A DNA stretch of 32,920 nt from an uncultured Cellulomonadaceae bacterium (GCA_913063365.1 CAJXYC010000004.1:1-32920), one strand, 5' to 3'; counted from the first letter of the stretch, positions 1-8,275 are shown. Made by a program: numbers and translations. The notes: generated by a model from the sequence alone, not told the origin.

Positions 1-263
1 GGCTCAGGAGCCGTCTCGACAACTGGAGGGGCAGGAGGCGCAGGCGCGGGGGGAGCAGCAGTCTCCGGCACGGCGGTCGCAGGCGGCGGGGTCGCCGGGG
101 CCGCAGGACCGCCGTGGCTTTCGAAGTACGGGTGCCAGGAGGGGTCCACCGAGCTGGGGTCTTTTTGATAGGCCTGCCACATCTCGTCGACTAGCCACTG
201 GTTCGCACCAAAGCTGTTGTCGTCGGTGGAGACGGGGGAATGTGAAGTGTCAGGCTCCGACAC
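1..263 (-). CDS. kgd: 2-oxoglutarate dehydrogenase E1 / 2-oxoglutarate decarboxylase, N-terminal part (cut by window edge)
   Basis: The minus-strand frame starting at GTG 263-261 reads 87 codons to the window edge without a stop. Residues 17-47 contain FGANQWLVDEMWQAYQKDP and then a W-x-P-Y-F segment, the conserved N-terminal domain of actinobacterial Kgd/OdhA/SucA. This is followed from about residue 52 by a Pro/Ala-rich flexible linker, as in actinobacterial fusions that join an E2-like succinyltransferase domain to the E1 part. The enzyme acts in the TCA cycle, decarboxylating 2-oxoglutarate. AGAAGG at 273-278 lies 9 bases before the GTG and supports this start. The catalytic domains lie outside the window, so whether the gene is intact cannot be judged. 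The family call rests on the N-terminal motif and linker alone. Confidence 0.8.
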   Translation of the reverse strand, partial: MSEPDTSHSPVSTDDNSFGANQWLVDEMWQAYQKDPSSVDPSWHPYFESHGGPAAPATPPPATAVPETAAPPAPAPPAPPVVETAPE

Positions 264-309
264 GTCCTGATGCCTTCTCTCAGCTCTCGATTACCAGGCG
301 AATGCCCCT

Positions 310-315
310 AGTCTA
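310..315 (-). promoter_or_regulatory. possible -10 element for kgd
   Basis: TAGACT on the minus strand fits the actinobacterial TAnnnT -10 pattern and would place transcription start about 40 bases before the kgd GTG. No convincing -35 box is seen. The overlapping bases 309-314 read TAGTCT on the plus strand, so the element could also serve the divergent CNNM gene. The rest of the 264-445 gap shows no gene. Confidence 0.3.
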
Positions 316-445
316 CTGACGCTTACGGGGGTGGATGACATCTTGGGCGGGCCTGTCTCGACTGATATCCTGAGCCCACAATGGACGAACCTCCGTCTAC
401 GAGACCGCAGCAGCTGCGGCCGACCGGCTTCCCGAAGGACGTCCG

Positions 446-1765
446 GTGACGACAGAACTCATCCTCCTCATCACAGGAGTGGTACTTGCCCTTGGTACCG
501 GGGTCTTTGTGGGAAGCGAGTTCGCGCTTCTCAATCTTGACCGTTCCGAGTTAGAAGCCAGACGGGAACGCGGACAGCGCGGTTACGGACCGACTATCGC
601 CGCGCTGAAGCGCACCTCCACACACCTCTCCAGCGCCCAGTTAGGCATCACGCTCACCACGCTTCTCACCGGCTACACCCTCGAACCGGCCATCAGCTAT
701 TTCTTGGCTGGCCCCTTGGGAGCAATTGGGGTGGGCGAGGACTTCATTCGCCCGATTGGGGCGGTGCTGGCCATTGTCTTCGCCACGTTCCTGTCCATGA
801 TTGTGGGGGAGCTCGTCCCGAAAAACTATGCGCTGGCAGTCCCCGAGCAAACAGCGAGGGTGTTAATTCCGCTCCAGCTTGCCTTCACCTGGACCTTCCG
901 GCCCGCAATTGCCCTGCTCAACGGCACCGCAAACCGCATTCTCCGCGCAATGGGGATCGAACCAAAAGAGGAACTGACGTCTGCCAGAACGGCAGACGAG
1001 TTGTCGTCTCTGGTGCAACGCTCCGCATTGCAGGGGCTGTTGGAGCACGACACCGCCACCCTGCTCTCTCGAACCCTCGCCTTTTCCGAACTAAACGCCC
1101 AGGACGTGATGACACCGCGGACGACTGTCGAGGCCGTCCACCGAAGTGACACGGCCACCCGAATCGTCGAGCTAGCCGCAGAAACTGGGTTTTCTCGCTT
1201 TCCGGTCATCGACGAGTCAATCGACGATGTCCGAGGAGTCGTCCACGTCAAACAAGCCGTCGCGGTTCCCCCCGAGAAAAGAGATGACGTTCCCGCCTCT
1301 GCCCTTCAGTCGGAAGTCGTGCGGGTGCCAGAGACCATGTCTCTCGATGCGCTGTTGACGGAGCTCCGAGGACGCGGATACCAACTGGCCATTGTTGTCG
1401 ATGAATACGGCGGAACCGCAGGAATCGCGACCTTGGAAGATCTTGTCGAGGAACTGATTGGTGAGGTCTCCGATGAACACGACCGCCGACCACTCGAAGT
1501 GGTGCGGGCCAGAGACTGGTTTACCTTCCCCGGCCGCTGGCGCCCGGATGAATTAGAAGACCACACGGGGGTCAAGCTCCCCGACGACGGTCACTTTGAC
1601 ACGGTCGCGGGCTTCGTCATTGAGCAGTTGGGTCGCCTCGCGGAAGTGGGCGACACGGTCTCCATCGATACCGGAGAAATCCGTGTGGAGCGTCTCGACG
1701 GCAGGCGCGTAGAGCGCCTCCGGTTCACCCCCTCGATTCGTGCGGAGGAGGTGGAGTTGCTGTGA
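446..1765 (+). CDS. CNNM/DUF21 membrane protein with CBS pair and CorC-HlyC domain
   Basis: A 439-residue member of the TlyC/CorC-like 'hemolysin family' proteins. Residues 1-180 form the DUF21/CNNM domain with about four hydrophobic segments (5-30, 65-90, 103-125, 137-160) and the conserved GELVPKN motif (121-127). A CBS-domain pair follows (about 220-345, beginning DVMTPR at 220-225). The C-terminal CorC_HlyC transporter-associated domain occupies about 350-430. CNNM proteins act at the cytoplasmic membrane and are linked to Mg2+/Co2+ efflux or homeostasis; the older haemolysin name is not evidence of toxicity. GTG at 446 has GAAGGA at 434-439. The gene overlaps the next by four bases (GTGA), so the two are translationally coupled. 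The ion transported cannot be told from sequence. Confidence 0.88.
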   Translation: MTTELILLITGVVLALGTGVFVGSEFALLNLDRSELEARRERGQRGYGPTIAALKRTSTHLSSAQLGITLTTLLTGYTLEPAISYFLAGPLGAIGVGEDFIRPIGAVLAIVFATFLSMIVGELVPKNYALAVPEQTARVLIPLQLAFTWTFRPAIALLNGTANRILRAMGIEPKEELTSARTADELSSLVQRSALQGLLEHDTATLLSRTLAFSELNAQDVMTPRTTVEAVHRSDTATRIVELAAETGFSRFPVIDESIDDVRGVVHVKQAVAVPPEKRDDVPASALQSEVVRVPETMSLDALLTELRGRGYQLAIVVDEYGGTAGIATLEDLVEELIGEVSDEHDRRPLEVVRARDWFTFPGRWRPDELEDHTGVKLPDDGHFDTVAGFVIEQLGRLAEVGDTVSIDTGEIRVERLDGRRVERLRFTPSIRAEEVELL

Positions 1766-2820
1766 GTGAAGACTGGTGGGGTCTTTTCTGGCTGGTGTTC
1801 TTGCTGGCCGGAAACGCCTTCTTCGTGGCCGCCGAATTTGCGGTGATTTCTGCCAAACGAAGCCAAATCGAACCGCGCGCGGAAGACGGGTCAAAACGCG
1901 CGAAGACGGCGCTGTGGGCGATGGAGCACGCCACGTTGATGCTCGCAACATCGCAATTTGGAATCACCGTGTGTTCGCTGTTGATCCTGCTGGTGAGTGA
2001 ACCTGCTTTGCATCACTTGCTCGAGGTGCCTCTGGGTGCGGTGGGTCTTGACCCGAGCTGGGTCTCTCCGATTGCTTTTGCCATTGCGTTGATTGTGGTG
2101 AGCTACTTGCACGTGGTTCTGGGCGAAATGGTGCCAAAAAACATCTCGTTTTCTCTTCCCGACCAGGCCGTGTTGATCCTGGCGCCGCCTCTGGTCGTGG
2201 TTTCCCGCGTGCTCTCGCCGATTATTCGAGGCTTAAACGCGGTGGCAAACGGCATTCTGCGGGTGACCGGAGTCGAGCCAAAACAGGAAGCCACCAGCGC
2301 CTACACCTTGGATGAAGTGGCCACGATTGTCGCGGAATCCCAAAAAGAGGGAATCCTGCACGACCAGACAGGTGCTCTCTCGGCAGCGTTCGAGTTCACC
2401 GAGAAAACAGCGGCCGACGTGACGATTCCGGTGTCGAGTCTGGTGACACTTCCCGAAGATGCCGCGGTGACCGATCTCCAGCAAGCCGTCGCCCAACACG
2501 GCTTCTCCCGCTATGTGCTGGTCGACGACCAATCCCGGCCAACCGGCTATCTGCACATCAAAGATGTTCTAGACATTGATAGCGACGAAGCGGACTATCC
2601 GGTGCCACCCGGGCGGATTCGTCAGCTGGTCTCCCTGACCGACGACACCGATTTGGAAGACGCCATGGCGATGCTTCGTCGGACGCGTTCGCATGTGGCG
2701 AGAGTGGTGGCCTCAGACGGTTCGCTCCGCGGTGTTCTTTTCTTGGAAGACATCATCGAAGAACTAGTCGGTGAGGTGCGCGATGCCACCAGAAAACGGG
2801 TGGAGGCGAAGAAAGGCTAA
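1762..2820 (+). CDS. CNNM/DUF21 membrane protein with CBS pair, lacking the CorC-HlyC domain
   Basis: A 352-residue paralogue of the preceding protein. It has an N-terminal CNNM domain (residues 5-175, with AAEFAVIS near 23-30 and GEMVPKN at 121-127) and a CBS pair (about 218-340). It stops shortly after the second CBS domain, so the C-terminal CorC_HlyC domain of its neighbour is absent. The two adjacent copies may work as a heteromeric pair, since CNNM proteins are known to dimerise through their CBS modules; that pairing is inference. The GTG start at 1762 overlaps the upstream stop, with a strong GGAGGAGG-type ribosome site at 1744-1751. The TAA stop shares its last base with the nnrD start, so three genes form a coupled operon. 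Confidence 0.86.
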   Translation: MSEDWWGLFWLVFLLAGNAFFVAAEFAVISAKRSQIEPRAEDGSKRAKTALWAMEHATLMLATSQFGITVCSLLILLVSEPALHHLLEVPLGAVGLDPSWVSPIAFAIALIVVSYLHVVLGEMVPKNISFSLPDQAVLILAPPLVVVSRVLSPIIRGLNAVANGILRVTGVEPKQEATSAYTLDEVATIVAESQKEGILHDQTGALSAAFEFTEKTAADVTIPVSSLVTLPEDAAVTDLQQAVAQHGFSRYVLVDDQSRPTGYLHIKDVLDIDSDEADYPVPPGRIRQLVSLTDDTDLEDAMAMLRRTRSHVARVVASDGSLRGVLFLEDIIEELVGEVRDATRKRVEAKKG

Positions 2821-3656
2821 TGCGGCCTGACCTGACTCTCGACGATGTCCAAGGCTTTCTTCCTGCCCCAGGACCAGACGACGATAAATACCGTCGCGGC
2901 GTGGTGGGCCTTGCGGTTGGCTCAGAAGAATTTCCGGGTGCAGCGGTGTTGGCTACTGAGGCCGCCTACCGTTCAGGGTGCGGAATGGCCCGGCTCATCG
3001 CGCCGGAGTCGGTGGGGTCTCTCGTGCTCCACGCCAGACCGGAAGCCGTGGTTGTGCCAGGCCGCATCGATTCTTTGGTCATCGGCTCAGGACTGCCCGA
3101 TGGCTCCTCCGCCGACGTTACGGCGCGTCTCGCACTCTGCGAACTGAGCGAGGCAGTGCCGCGGATTATCGACGCTGGCGCACTCATCGACACTCCGCAT
3201 ATCGCCGGCCCCCGGATTCTGACCCCGCACGCCGGCGAAGTATCCAGGCTCGCCGAAGCGCTCCAACTTCCAGGCGATTCGCCCCGTGCCTGGGCAGAAG
3301 CACTGGCCTCGCATTGGTCGGTGGTTGTAGTGCTGAAGGGTCACCGGCCCGAGGTCTTTACACCAGACGGCCTTGCCTATTCCCTTCCCCCGGGCACCGC
3401 GTGGCTCGCAAGCGCTGGAACAGGAGACGTGCTCGCGGGCTTGATGGGGACGCTTGCCGCCCTTCAGCGCCGGGCGGAGTGGACTGTGGAGGAGCTTGCC
3501 CTGACGGCTGCCGTCGCGGTCTTGGTCCACCAGGAAGCAGCCCACCGGGTGAGCAGGACCGCAGGTGCGGGAGTACCTGGGCCCCTTCTGGCCATGGACC
3601 TGGCGCGAGAGCTCTCGCCCGTGGTGGCGACGATTGTGGCTCGCGAGGACGCTTAG
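2820..3656 (+). CDS. nnrD: ADP-dependent (S)-NAD(P)H-hydrate dehydratase
   Basis: A 278-residue ribokinase-fold protein of the CARKD/YjeF C-terminal family. It repairs NADHX and NADPHX, the hydrated damaged forms of the cofactors, using ADP. Visible signatures are the glycine-rich N-terminal stretch near residues 27-58, LTPHAGE at 134-140, VLKG at 171-174 and the ATP/ADP-site motif GTGDVLAG at 200-207. The usual partner epimerase domain (NnrE/YjeF_N) is not fused here and is not found elsewhere in the window. ATG at 2820 overlaps the preceding TAA by one base. The 3' end overlaps metX on the other strand by four bases (stops interlocked in TTAG). The link to the CNNM genes is positional only. 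Confidence 0.88.
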   Translation: MRPDLTLDDVQGFLPAPGPDDDKYRRGVVGLAVGSEEFPGAAVLATEAAYRSGCGMARLIAPESVGSLVLHARPEAVVVPGRIDSLVIGSGLPDGSSADVTARLALCELSEAVPRIIDAGALIDTPHIAGPRILTPHAGEVSRLAEALQLPGDSPRAWAEALASHWSVVVVLKGHRPEVFTPDGLAYSLPPGTAWLASAGTGDVLAGLMGTLAALQRRAEWTVEELALTAAVAVLVHQEAAHRVSRTAGAGVPGPLLAMDLARELSPVVATIVAREDA

Positions 3657-4861
3657 GCCGGGTGGTCTAACAGTCGCCTGATTTCCTCACCGACGGCTTC
3701 TGCTTCGATCAAGAAGCCATCGTGCCCGAAAGGTGAGGACACAACGGTGGCGTGGTTGGCACCGTCCAACACGGTGGGGATGTGTTGGGCCAGCTCGTGT
3801 TGTTGCTCAAGCGGAAATAGCCGGTCCGAGTCGATTCCCAGCACCAGTGTGGGGGCAGTGATTCCGCCCAGAACGCCCGAGAGCTCCCCACGGTCTCTGG
3901 TCACGTCGTGGCTGTTCATGGCGTCGACAAGAACCAGGTAGCTATTGGCGTCAAACCGGCGGGTGAATTTGTTTCCGTGGAAATCCAGGTAGCTCTCGAC
4001 CGCAAAGCGTCCGTCATCACCCAGAGGAGACTTCTTGCCCTGCCAACTGCGATGAAAACGCTCATTGAGCTCCGTCGGGGAGCGGTAGTTCAGCAGCGCC
4101 ATTCTCCTCGCCAGTGCAAGACCCCGGTAGGGGCCGCCGTCTTCGTCGTAATAGTCCCCGCCATAGAACGCGGGGTCGGAGGTGATGGCTTCGATTTGGA
4201 CCGAGTTCACTCCCAACTGATCCGCACTCGTGACCGCGGTCGTCGCAATCAGACCGAGCCGGGCGGTTTGTTCGGGGTATTCGAGTGCCCATTCGAGAGC
4301 GTGCATTCCGCCCATCGAGCCGCCGATGACCGCCGCAAATCTCTCGATGCCAAGCTCCTGTCGAAGCGCTTGGAGCGGACGAATTTGGTCGCGGATCGTG
4401 ACATAGGGAAATGATGACCCCCATTCCCGTCCCTTTGGGGAAACAGACGAAGGTCCTGTTGATCCCTGGCAGCCGCCGAGGATGTTCGGAACAATGACCG
4501 CGTAGTGGTCGGTGTCGATGGCGAGACCAGAACCGACGATGCCCGACCACCAGCCACCAGTGTCGTGGCCAGCTCCAGCCGGCCCGGTGACGTGGGAATC
4601 ACCGGTGAGAGCGTGGAAGACTAAGACGGCGTTGGAGCGGTCGTCGTTTAGTTCCCCAAACACTTCATAGGCGATGCGCACATGAGGCAGTGAGCCACCG
4701 GTCTCGGTCTCGAGGGGTCCTGCCTGGCAAAACTTCCTGTTTCCCAGATGGTCGCCGTCGCGCCAGGCTCCGGTCACCGGGGGAGTTCCGCGCAACGACG
4801 CCTGAACCGCCTCTGGAACAAAGGCGGTCGGAACCGAGTCGGAGGGAAGCTGCCAATCCAT
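3653..4861 (-). CDS. metX: homoserine O-acetyltransferase
   Basis: A 402-residue alpha/beta-hydrolase-fold enzyme that acetylates L-homoserine with acetyl-CoA, the committing step of methionine synthesis. The nucleophile elbow GGSMGG gives Ser182. The acid is Asp346 in the SDRLFP segment and the base is His380 in FGHDGF, completing the family's Ser-Asp-His triad. Length fits MetX. It lies 41 bases downstream of metY on the same strand, so metY-metX form a sulfhydrylation operon: MetX makes O-acetylhomoserine and MetY uses it. The ATG at 4861 has no clear Shine-Dalgarno sequence; a purine run lies about 20 bases upstream. The gene ends inside nnrD by four bases. Confidence 0.93.
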   Translation of the reverse strand: MDWQLPSDSVPTAFVPEAVQASLRGTPPVTGAWRDGDHLGNRKFCQAGPLETETGGSLPHVRIAYEVFGELNDDRSNAVLVFHALTGDSHVTGPAGAGHDTGGWWSGIVGSGLAIDTDHYAVIVPNILGGCQGSTGPSSVSPKGREWGSSFPYVTIRDQIRPLQALRQELGIERFAAVIGGSMGGMHALEWALEYPEQTARLGLIATTAVTSADQLGVNSVQIEAITSDPAFYGGDYYDEDGGPYRGLALARRMALLNYRSPTELNERFHRSWQGKKSPLGDDGRFAVESYLDFHGNKFTRRFDANSYLVLVDAMNSHDVTRDRGELSGVLGGITAPTLVLGIDSDRLFPLEQQHELAQHIPTVLDGANHATVVSSPFGHDGFLIEAEAVGEEIRRLLDHPA

Positions 4862-4902
4862 TGTCTGGATATTCTCGCAGGCTTCCCCCCGACCGAGGGA
4901 GA

Positions 4903-6195
4903 CTAGACCTTGGCCGCGGCAAATCCTTGCTCGAGGTCGGCCAGGATGTCGTCGATGTGCTCGAGTCCGACAGACAGCCGCACCAGTCCCGGAGTGACTC
5001 CCGCGGTGAGCTGCTGCTCAGGAGTCAACTGCGAGTGGGTGGTGGAGGCCGGGTGGATGATCAAGCTGCGGACATCACCGATATTTGCCACGTGGCTGTG
5101 GAGCTGCACGGCGTCGACCAGTTTCCGACCGGCTTCGACACCGCCCTTGATCTCGAACGACAAGACAGCTCCCGCTCCGCGCGGAGTGTATTTCTCCGCG
5201 TGGGCGTGGGAGGGGCTGGAGGCGAGGCCCGCGTAGTTGACGCTTGCCACCTGCGGGTGGGCTTCCAGCCACTCGGCAACTTTCTGTGCGTTGTCGCAAT
5301 GGCGCTCCATCCGCAACGACAGCGTCTCGATGCCCTGCAACAGAGCAAAGGCGTTATCTGGGGAGACTGCTGCGCCCATGTCGCGCAGTAACTGCACGCG
5401 CGCTTTCACGATGTAGGCAATCTCGTTGCCGAGAACACCGGTGTAGCTCGCGCCGTGGTAGCTGGGGTCTGGTTCGGTCAGGCCAGGGAACTTCTCGACG
5501 TGTTCTGACCAGGGGAACTTTCCACCGTCGACGATGGCGCCCACCACGACCGTGCCGTGGCCACAGAGGAACTTCGTGGCGGAGTGGATCACGATGTCTG
5601 CGCCGTGCTCGAGAGGACGGAGCAGATATGGAGTGGGAACCGTGTTGTCGACCATCAGCGGCAGGCCGTGATCGTGGGCCACCTTGGCCACTTTCTCGAC
5701 GTCAAGGACGTTGATGCGGGGGTTCGGGATGGCCTCGCCGAACAGGGCCTTGGTGTTGGGCTTAATGGCACGAGCCCATTCCTCCGCGTCGTCCTGATCT
5801 TCGACAAAGGTGACCTCGATACCGAGCTTCGGCATCGTGTACTTGAACAGGTTGTAGGTCCCGCCATACACGCTGGACGAGCTCACAATGTGATCACCGG
5901 CATTGGCGATGTTCAACACGGCGGTCGTGGCGGCGGCCTGGCCGGAGGCCAGCAGCAGGGCGGCGGTGCCACCCTCCAGCGCGGCGATGCGCTGCTCCGC
6001 CACATCCTGTGTGGGGTTCATGATGCGGGTGTAGATATTGCCGAATTCGGCAAGCGCGAACAGGTTTTGGGCCCGTTCCGCACTGTCGAAGACGTAGGCC
6101 GTGGTGCGGTAAATGGGGGTGGCCCGCGCCGTAGTGGTGGGGTCAGGGCTTGCTCCAGCGTGGATTTGCTGGGTCTCAAACTTCCAATCGGACAT
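4903..6195 (-). CDS. metY: O-acetylhomoserine sulfhydrylase (aminocarboxypropyltransferase)
   Basis: A 430-residue Cys/Met-metabolism PLP enzyme, fold-type I. It joins O-acetylhomoserine and sulfide to give homocysteine. The PLP lysine is Lys208 in [10 protein letters not shown], and the N-terminal FETQQIHAG stretch is typical of MetY rather than cystathionine gamma-synthase. Other conserved segments are YTRIMNPT (55-62) and ASGQAA (83-88). The ATG at 6195 has GGAAGG five bases upstream. metX follows after 41 bases. A separate promoter with inverted repeats lies upstream (6208-6279), so metY-metX is probably regulated on its own rather than read through from the acetyltransferase gene upstream. 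A sulfur- or SAM-responsive repressor is plausible but unproven. Confidence 0.93.
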   Translation of the reverse strand: MSDWKFETQQIHAGASPDPTTTARATPIYRTTAYVFDSAERAQNLFALAEFGNIYTRIMNPTQDVAEQRIAALEGGTAALLLASGQAAATTAVLNIANAGDHIVSSSSVYGGTYNLFKYTMPKLGIEVTFVEDQDDAEEWARAIKPNTKALFGEAIPNPRINVLDVEKVAKVAHDHGLPLMVDNTVPTPYLLRPLEHGADIVIHSATKFLCGHGTVVVGAIVDGGKFPWSEHVEKFPGLTEPDPSYHGASYTGVLGNEIAYIVKARVQLLRDMGAAVSPDNAFALLQGIETLSLRMERHCDNAQKVAEWLEAHPQVASVNYAGLASSPSHAHAEKYTPRGAGAVLSFEIKGGVEAGRKLVDAVQLHSHVANIGDVRSLIIHPASTTHSQLTPEQQLTAGVTPGLVRLSVGLEHIDDILADLEQGFAAAKV

Positions 6196-6207
6196 GGGAA
6201 CCTTCCG

Positions 6208-6238
6208 GTGTCTAGTAGGTGAGCATCACAGTAGACAC
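6208..6238. promoter_or_regulatory. inverted repeat spanning the metY -10 and start region
   Basis: GTGTCTA (6208-6214) and TAGACAC (6232-6238) are perfect 7-base inverted arms with a 17-base centre that itself contains GTGA/TCAC arms. The repeat overlaps the proposed -10 box. It could be a repressor operator. The half-sites TAGAC/GTCTA resemble those bound by the corynebacterial repressor McbR, but their order and spacing differ. Confidence 0.35.
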
Positions 6239-6256
6239 AGTTCTGAGAGATGTCAC
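6228..6256 (-). promoter_or_regulatory. metY-metX promoter (-35 GTGACA, -10 TACTGT)
   Basis: On the minus strand GTGACA (6256-6251) is followed after exactly 17 bases by TACTGT (6233-6228), matching the actinobacterial SigA-type pattern with TAnnnT at -10. Transcription would start near 6221, leaving a leader of about 25 bases before the metY ATG. This is the best-formed promoter in the window. Confidence 0.55.
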
Positions 6257-6279
6257 TTACGCCCTGTCACACGGCGTAA
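6257..6279. promoter_or_regulatory. 7-bp inverted repeat upstream of the metY -35 box (candidate operator)
   Basis: TTACGCC (6257-6263) and GGCGTAA (6273-6279) are perfect inverted arms separated by nine bases and directly abut the -35 hexamer. No T-run follows on either strand, so it is unlikely to be an intrinsic terminator for the acetyltransferase gene. A dimeric regulator binding site is the simplest reading. Confidence 0.45.
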
Positions 6280-6287
6280 CAGAGGGA

Positions 6288-6866
6288 TTAGCGCAGAGAC
6301 TTTTGCATCATCACGATGCCGATCCAGCGCCCAAATTTAAAGCCCACTTTGCCCATCCGGCCGGATTCGGTGAATCCGAGACTCTTGTGCAGCGCGAGAG
6401 AAGCATCGGCGCCCGAGTCCGCAATGACGGCAATCATTTCTTTCATACCCGCCTCCCGGCACGCATCAATCAGCGCGGCCAGCAGGGCTTTGCCGAGGCC
6501 GCGCCCGGTGGAGGCGGGGCCGAGGTAAATCGTGGATTCGGCGGTGTGGCGAAACGCTGACTTGTCCCGGAACAGCTGGGCTCGCGCGTAGCCAAGAAGG
6601 TCACCGTTTGGCGATTCGGCGAGAAGAAAGGGAAAGCCCAGTTTGGTGTTGTGGGCAAATTGTGCGCGGAATTTACGCAAAGTCGGGGGCTTCTCGTCAA
6701 AGGTGACGGCGGAGTTGCGCACATAGTGGCGGTAGAGCTGCAAGATGCCAGGCAGGTCTTCTTCGGTCGCCGGACGAATTGAGTATTGAAACGTGGCCGG
6801 TTCAGACGCGGGAGCGGTCTTGTCGCGGGGCGGCCGGCGGCGCTTTTGGTATTCGGATTCCAGCAT
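6288..6866 (-). CDS. GNAT-family N-acetyltransferase, phosphinothricin-acetyltransferase-like
   Basis: A 192-residue acetyltransferase. After a basic 27-residue N-terminal extension, the GNAT fold starts at YSIRPATEEDLP (residues 28-39). It includes the acetyl-CoA-binding loop STGRGLGKAL (about 120-129) and the C-terminal ALHKSLGF segment (about 157-164). The pattern resembles the Pat/YwnH branch, which acetylates amino-acid-like amines such as phosphinothricin or methionine sulfoximine; the real substrate is unknown. The ATG at 6866 lies 11 bases after the ung stop, so the gene is last in a lipoprotein-ung-acetyltransferase operon. No alternative in-frame start removes the basic extension. 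Confidence 0.8.
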   Translation of the reverse strand: MLESEYQKRRRPPRDKTAPASEPATFQYSIRPATEEDLPGILQLYRHYVRNSAVTFDEKPPTLRKFRAQFAHNTKLGFPFLLAESPNGDLLGYARAQLFRDKSAFRHTAESTIYLGPASTGRGLGKALLAALIDACREAGMKEMIAVIADSGADASLALHKSLGFTESGRMGKVGFKFGRWIGIVMMQKSLR

Positions 6867-6877
6867 TCGTGTTCTCG

Positions 6878-7588
6878 CTATGAGGCTACCGGCTCAGGCG
6901 GCAGACTCCAGTCCACTGGCTCTTGCCCCCGGGCTTCGAGGAGGTCATTTGTTGTACTAAACGGCTTCGAGCCAAAAAATCCGCGGTGTGCCGAGAGGGG
7001 GCTTGGGTGAGCAGATTGCACGACAGCCGCACTGCCAAATCGCGGAATCAACTGAGCGGCCTGTTTTCCCCAGACAATGCCCACCCAGTTATCGTGCGTC
7101 TCTGCCAGCACATCAATAATTCGGTTGGTGACGGTGTCCCAACCGAGTGACTGATGAGCGCCGGGAGAGCCCACCGCCGAGGTGAGGTGGCGGTTTAACA
7201 GCAGCACCCCTCTCTCGACCCAACTGCGAAGGTCAAAGTGGTCGGGCAGGGCGAGGCCGAGATCACTTGCGAGCTCCGTGCGAATATTCCTGGCGCTACC
7301 CGGAAGCGGTGTGGTCCCCGCCGGAACTGAGAACGACAAGCCCATCGCGTGTGAGGAATTGGGGTAAGGGTCCTGTCCCACAATGACGACTCGAACATCC
7401 TCTGGAGCTATTTGGAGCGCGCGAAACACGTGGTCAGGGTGGGGGACAATCTGTTCGGTGCCTACTCGCTCGGCCAGGCGGTTACCAATGGTCTGGATGG
7501 CGCCTTTCACGTCCTCGCCAATGCGTGACGCCCACGGTTCAGGGAAGGCGTCTCGAAGCCTCGACCCCCAGTCCGGCTTATCCGACAA
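6878..7588 (-). CDS. ung: uracil-DNA glycosylase (family 1)
   Basis: A 236-residue base-excision-repair enzyme that removes uracil from DNA. Family-1 motifs are complete: the water-activating motif GQDPYP (71-76, Asp73 catalytic), LLLNRHLTS (129-137) and the minor-groove/leucine loop HPSPLS (194-199, His194). The proline after GQDPY, where many Ung proteins have histidine, is as I recall it from actinobacterial members. The start is TTG at 7588, lying 11 bases inside the end of the upstream lipoprotein gene with no Shine-Dalgarno sequence, so translation is probably coupled. No better internal start precedes the conserved core. Confidence 0.9.
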   Translation of the reverse strand: MSDKPDWGSRLRDAFPEPWASRIGEDVKGAIQTIGNRLAERVGTEQIVPHPDHVFRALQIAPEDVRVVIVGQDPYPNSSHAMGLSFSVPAGTTPLPGSARNIRTELASDLGLALPDHFDLRSWVERGVLLLNRHLTSAVGSPGAHQSLGWDTVTNRIIDVLAETHDNWVGIVWGKQAAQLIPRFGSAAVVQSAHPSPLSAHRGFFGSKPFSTTNDLLEARGQEPVDWSLPPEPVAS

Positions 7589-8198
7589 CGACGGTGGTGT
7601 GGTCGCGCATTTGTGCCACGAGAGATTCGCTCTGCTCGTAGGCGATACGTCCGCCGGGGAAAATCAACACTTCGTACCACGCGTCGTCATACAGCGCGTT
7701 GTAAATCGCTGGCACTGTGGCTTGGTCTCCCTGAATCCAGTAGGTGAGCACCCCGTCGGCCGTTTGACCGGGGTTTAGCTGCTGGTCGAGAAGGCCGTCG
7801 ATGACCTCGGCGCGGGACGCCTGCGTCATCGGCGCGATGCTGATGGTGTAGGTCTCCGTCTCGTCCGCATTGGCAAAAAGGCAACTAATGCCGCCTCGCT
7901 CTTCCTGCGGCGAAGGGCCCTCTGGATAGACAGATTCGGTTGACCCACTGCCTGGCCCACGCAGCAAGTCAAGATCTCCGGCCACCAACTGATCAAATCT
8001 CTCCAGTGGCAGAATCTCGCGACAAGAGCCGGGGAGCGCAAAAATCCGAGGAAGATCCTCTTCTGGTTCCTCTGCGACGACTTCTTCCTCGACGACTTCT
8101 TCGGGCTCTTCTTCAGGAGCTGCCTGACAGGCGGTAACGAGGGCGAGGATGCCCAGGCCAGCCACCAGCGATGGGGTGGGGCGACGGGCAGCGCGCAT
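7578..8198 (-). CDS. secreted lipoprotein of unknown function with acidic linker
   Basis: A 206-residue predicted lipoprotein. The ATG at 8198 gives an ideal signal peptide: basic MRAARR, a hydrophobic core at residues 10-20 and the lipobox LVTAC with lipidated Cys24. An upstream in-frame start at 8273 would bury the signal inside 25 extra residues and is rejected. A Glu-rich linker (residues 29-48) leads to an extracellular domain with two further cysteines that could form a disulfide. I do not recognise the family. AGAGAGG lies about 10 bases upstream and a TATACT -10 box at 8225-8230. It heads the operon with ung and the acetyltransferase and diverges from the amidase. Confidence 0.75.
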   Translation of the reverse strand: MRAARRPTPSLVAGLGILALVTACQAAPEEEPEEVVEEEVVAEEPEEDLPRIFALPGSCREILPLERFDQLVAGDLDLLRGPGSGSTESVYPEGPSPQEERGGISCLFANADETETYTISIAPMTQASRAEVIDGLLDQQLNPGQTADGVLTYWIQGDQATVPAIYNALYDDAWYEVLIFPGGRIAYEQSESLVAQMRDHTTVVVG

Positions 8199-8224
8199 GG
8201 CGGAAAATCCTCTCTTGGGCAGAA

Positions 8225-8230
8225 AGTATA
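8225..8230 (-). promoter_or_regulatory. -10 element for the lipoprotein-ung operon
   Basis: TATACT on the minus strand is close to consensus and lies 26 bases before the lipoprotein ATG, giving a leader of about 20 bases that contains the AGAGAGG ribosome site. No good -35 box is visible. Confidence 0.4.
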
Positions 8231-8263
8231 GGGATAGTTGAGCCCTCTCCACGATGTTCTCGG

Positions 8264-8269
8264 TACTCT
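8264..8269 (+). promoter_or_regulatory. -10 element placing the amidase transcript start at its GTG
   Basis: TACTCT fits TAnnnT and ends six bases before the amidase GTG (8276), the spacing expected when transcription begins at the start codon. There is no convincing Shine-Dalgarno sequence, so the mRNA may be leaderless. The -35 region is poor. Confidence 0.35.
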
Positions 8270-8275
8270 CCAAGG

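Noticed and set aside
331-540. Small open frame ahead of the first CNNM gene
   Set aside because: It overlaps the start of the CNNM gene in another frame, is Arg/Ser/Pro-rich and shows no ribosome site.
6208-6238. Corynebacterial McbR operator at metY
   Set aside because: The half-sites TAGAC and GTCTA are present but in the opposite order and with a 17-base instead of six-base centre, so the known motif is not met.
6196-6287. SAM riboswitch upstream of metY
   Set aside because: The region is only 92 bases, the likely transcription start leaves a leader of about 25 bases, and no SAM-I, SAM-II or SAM-IV core motif is visible.
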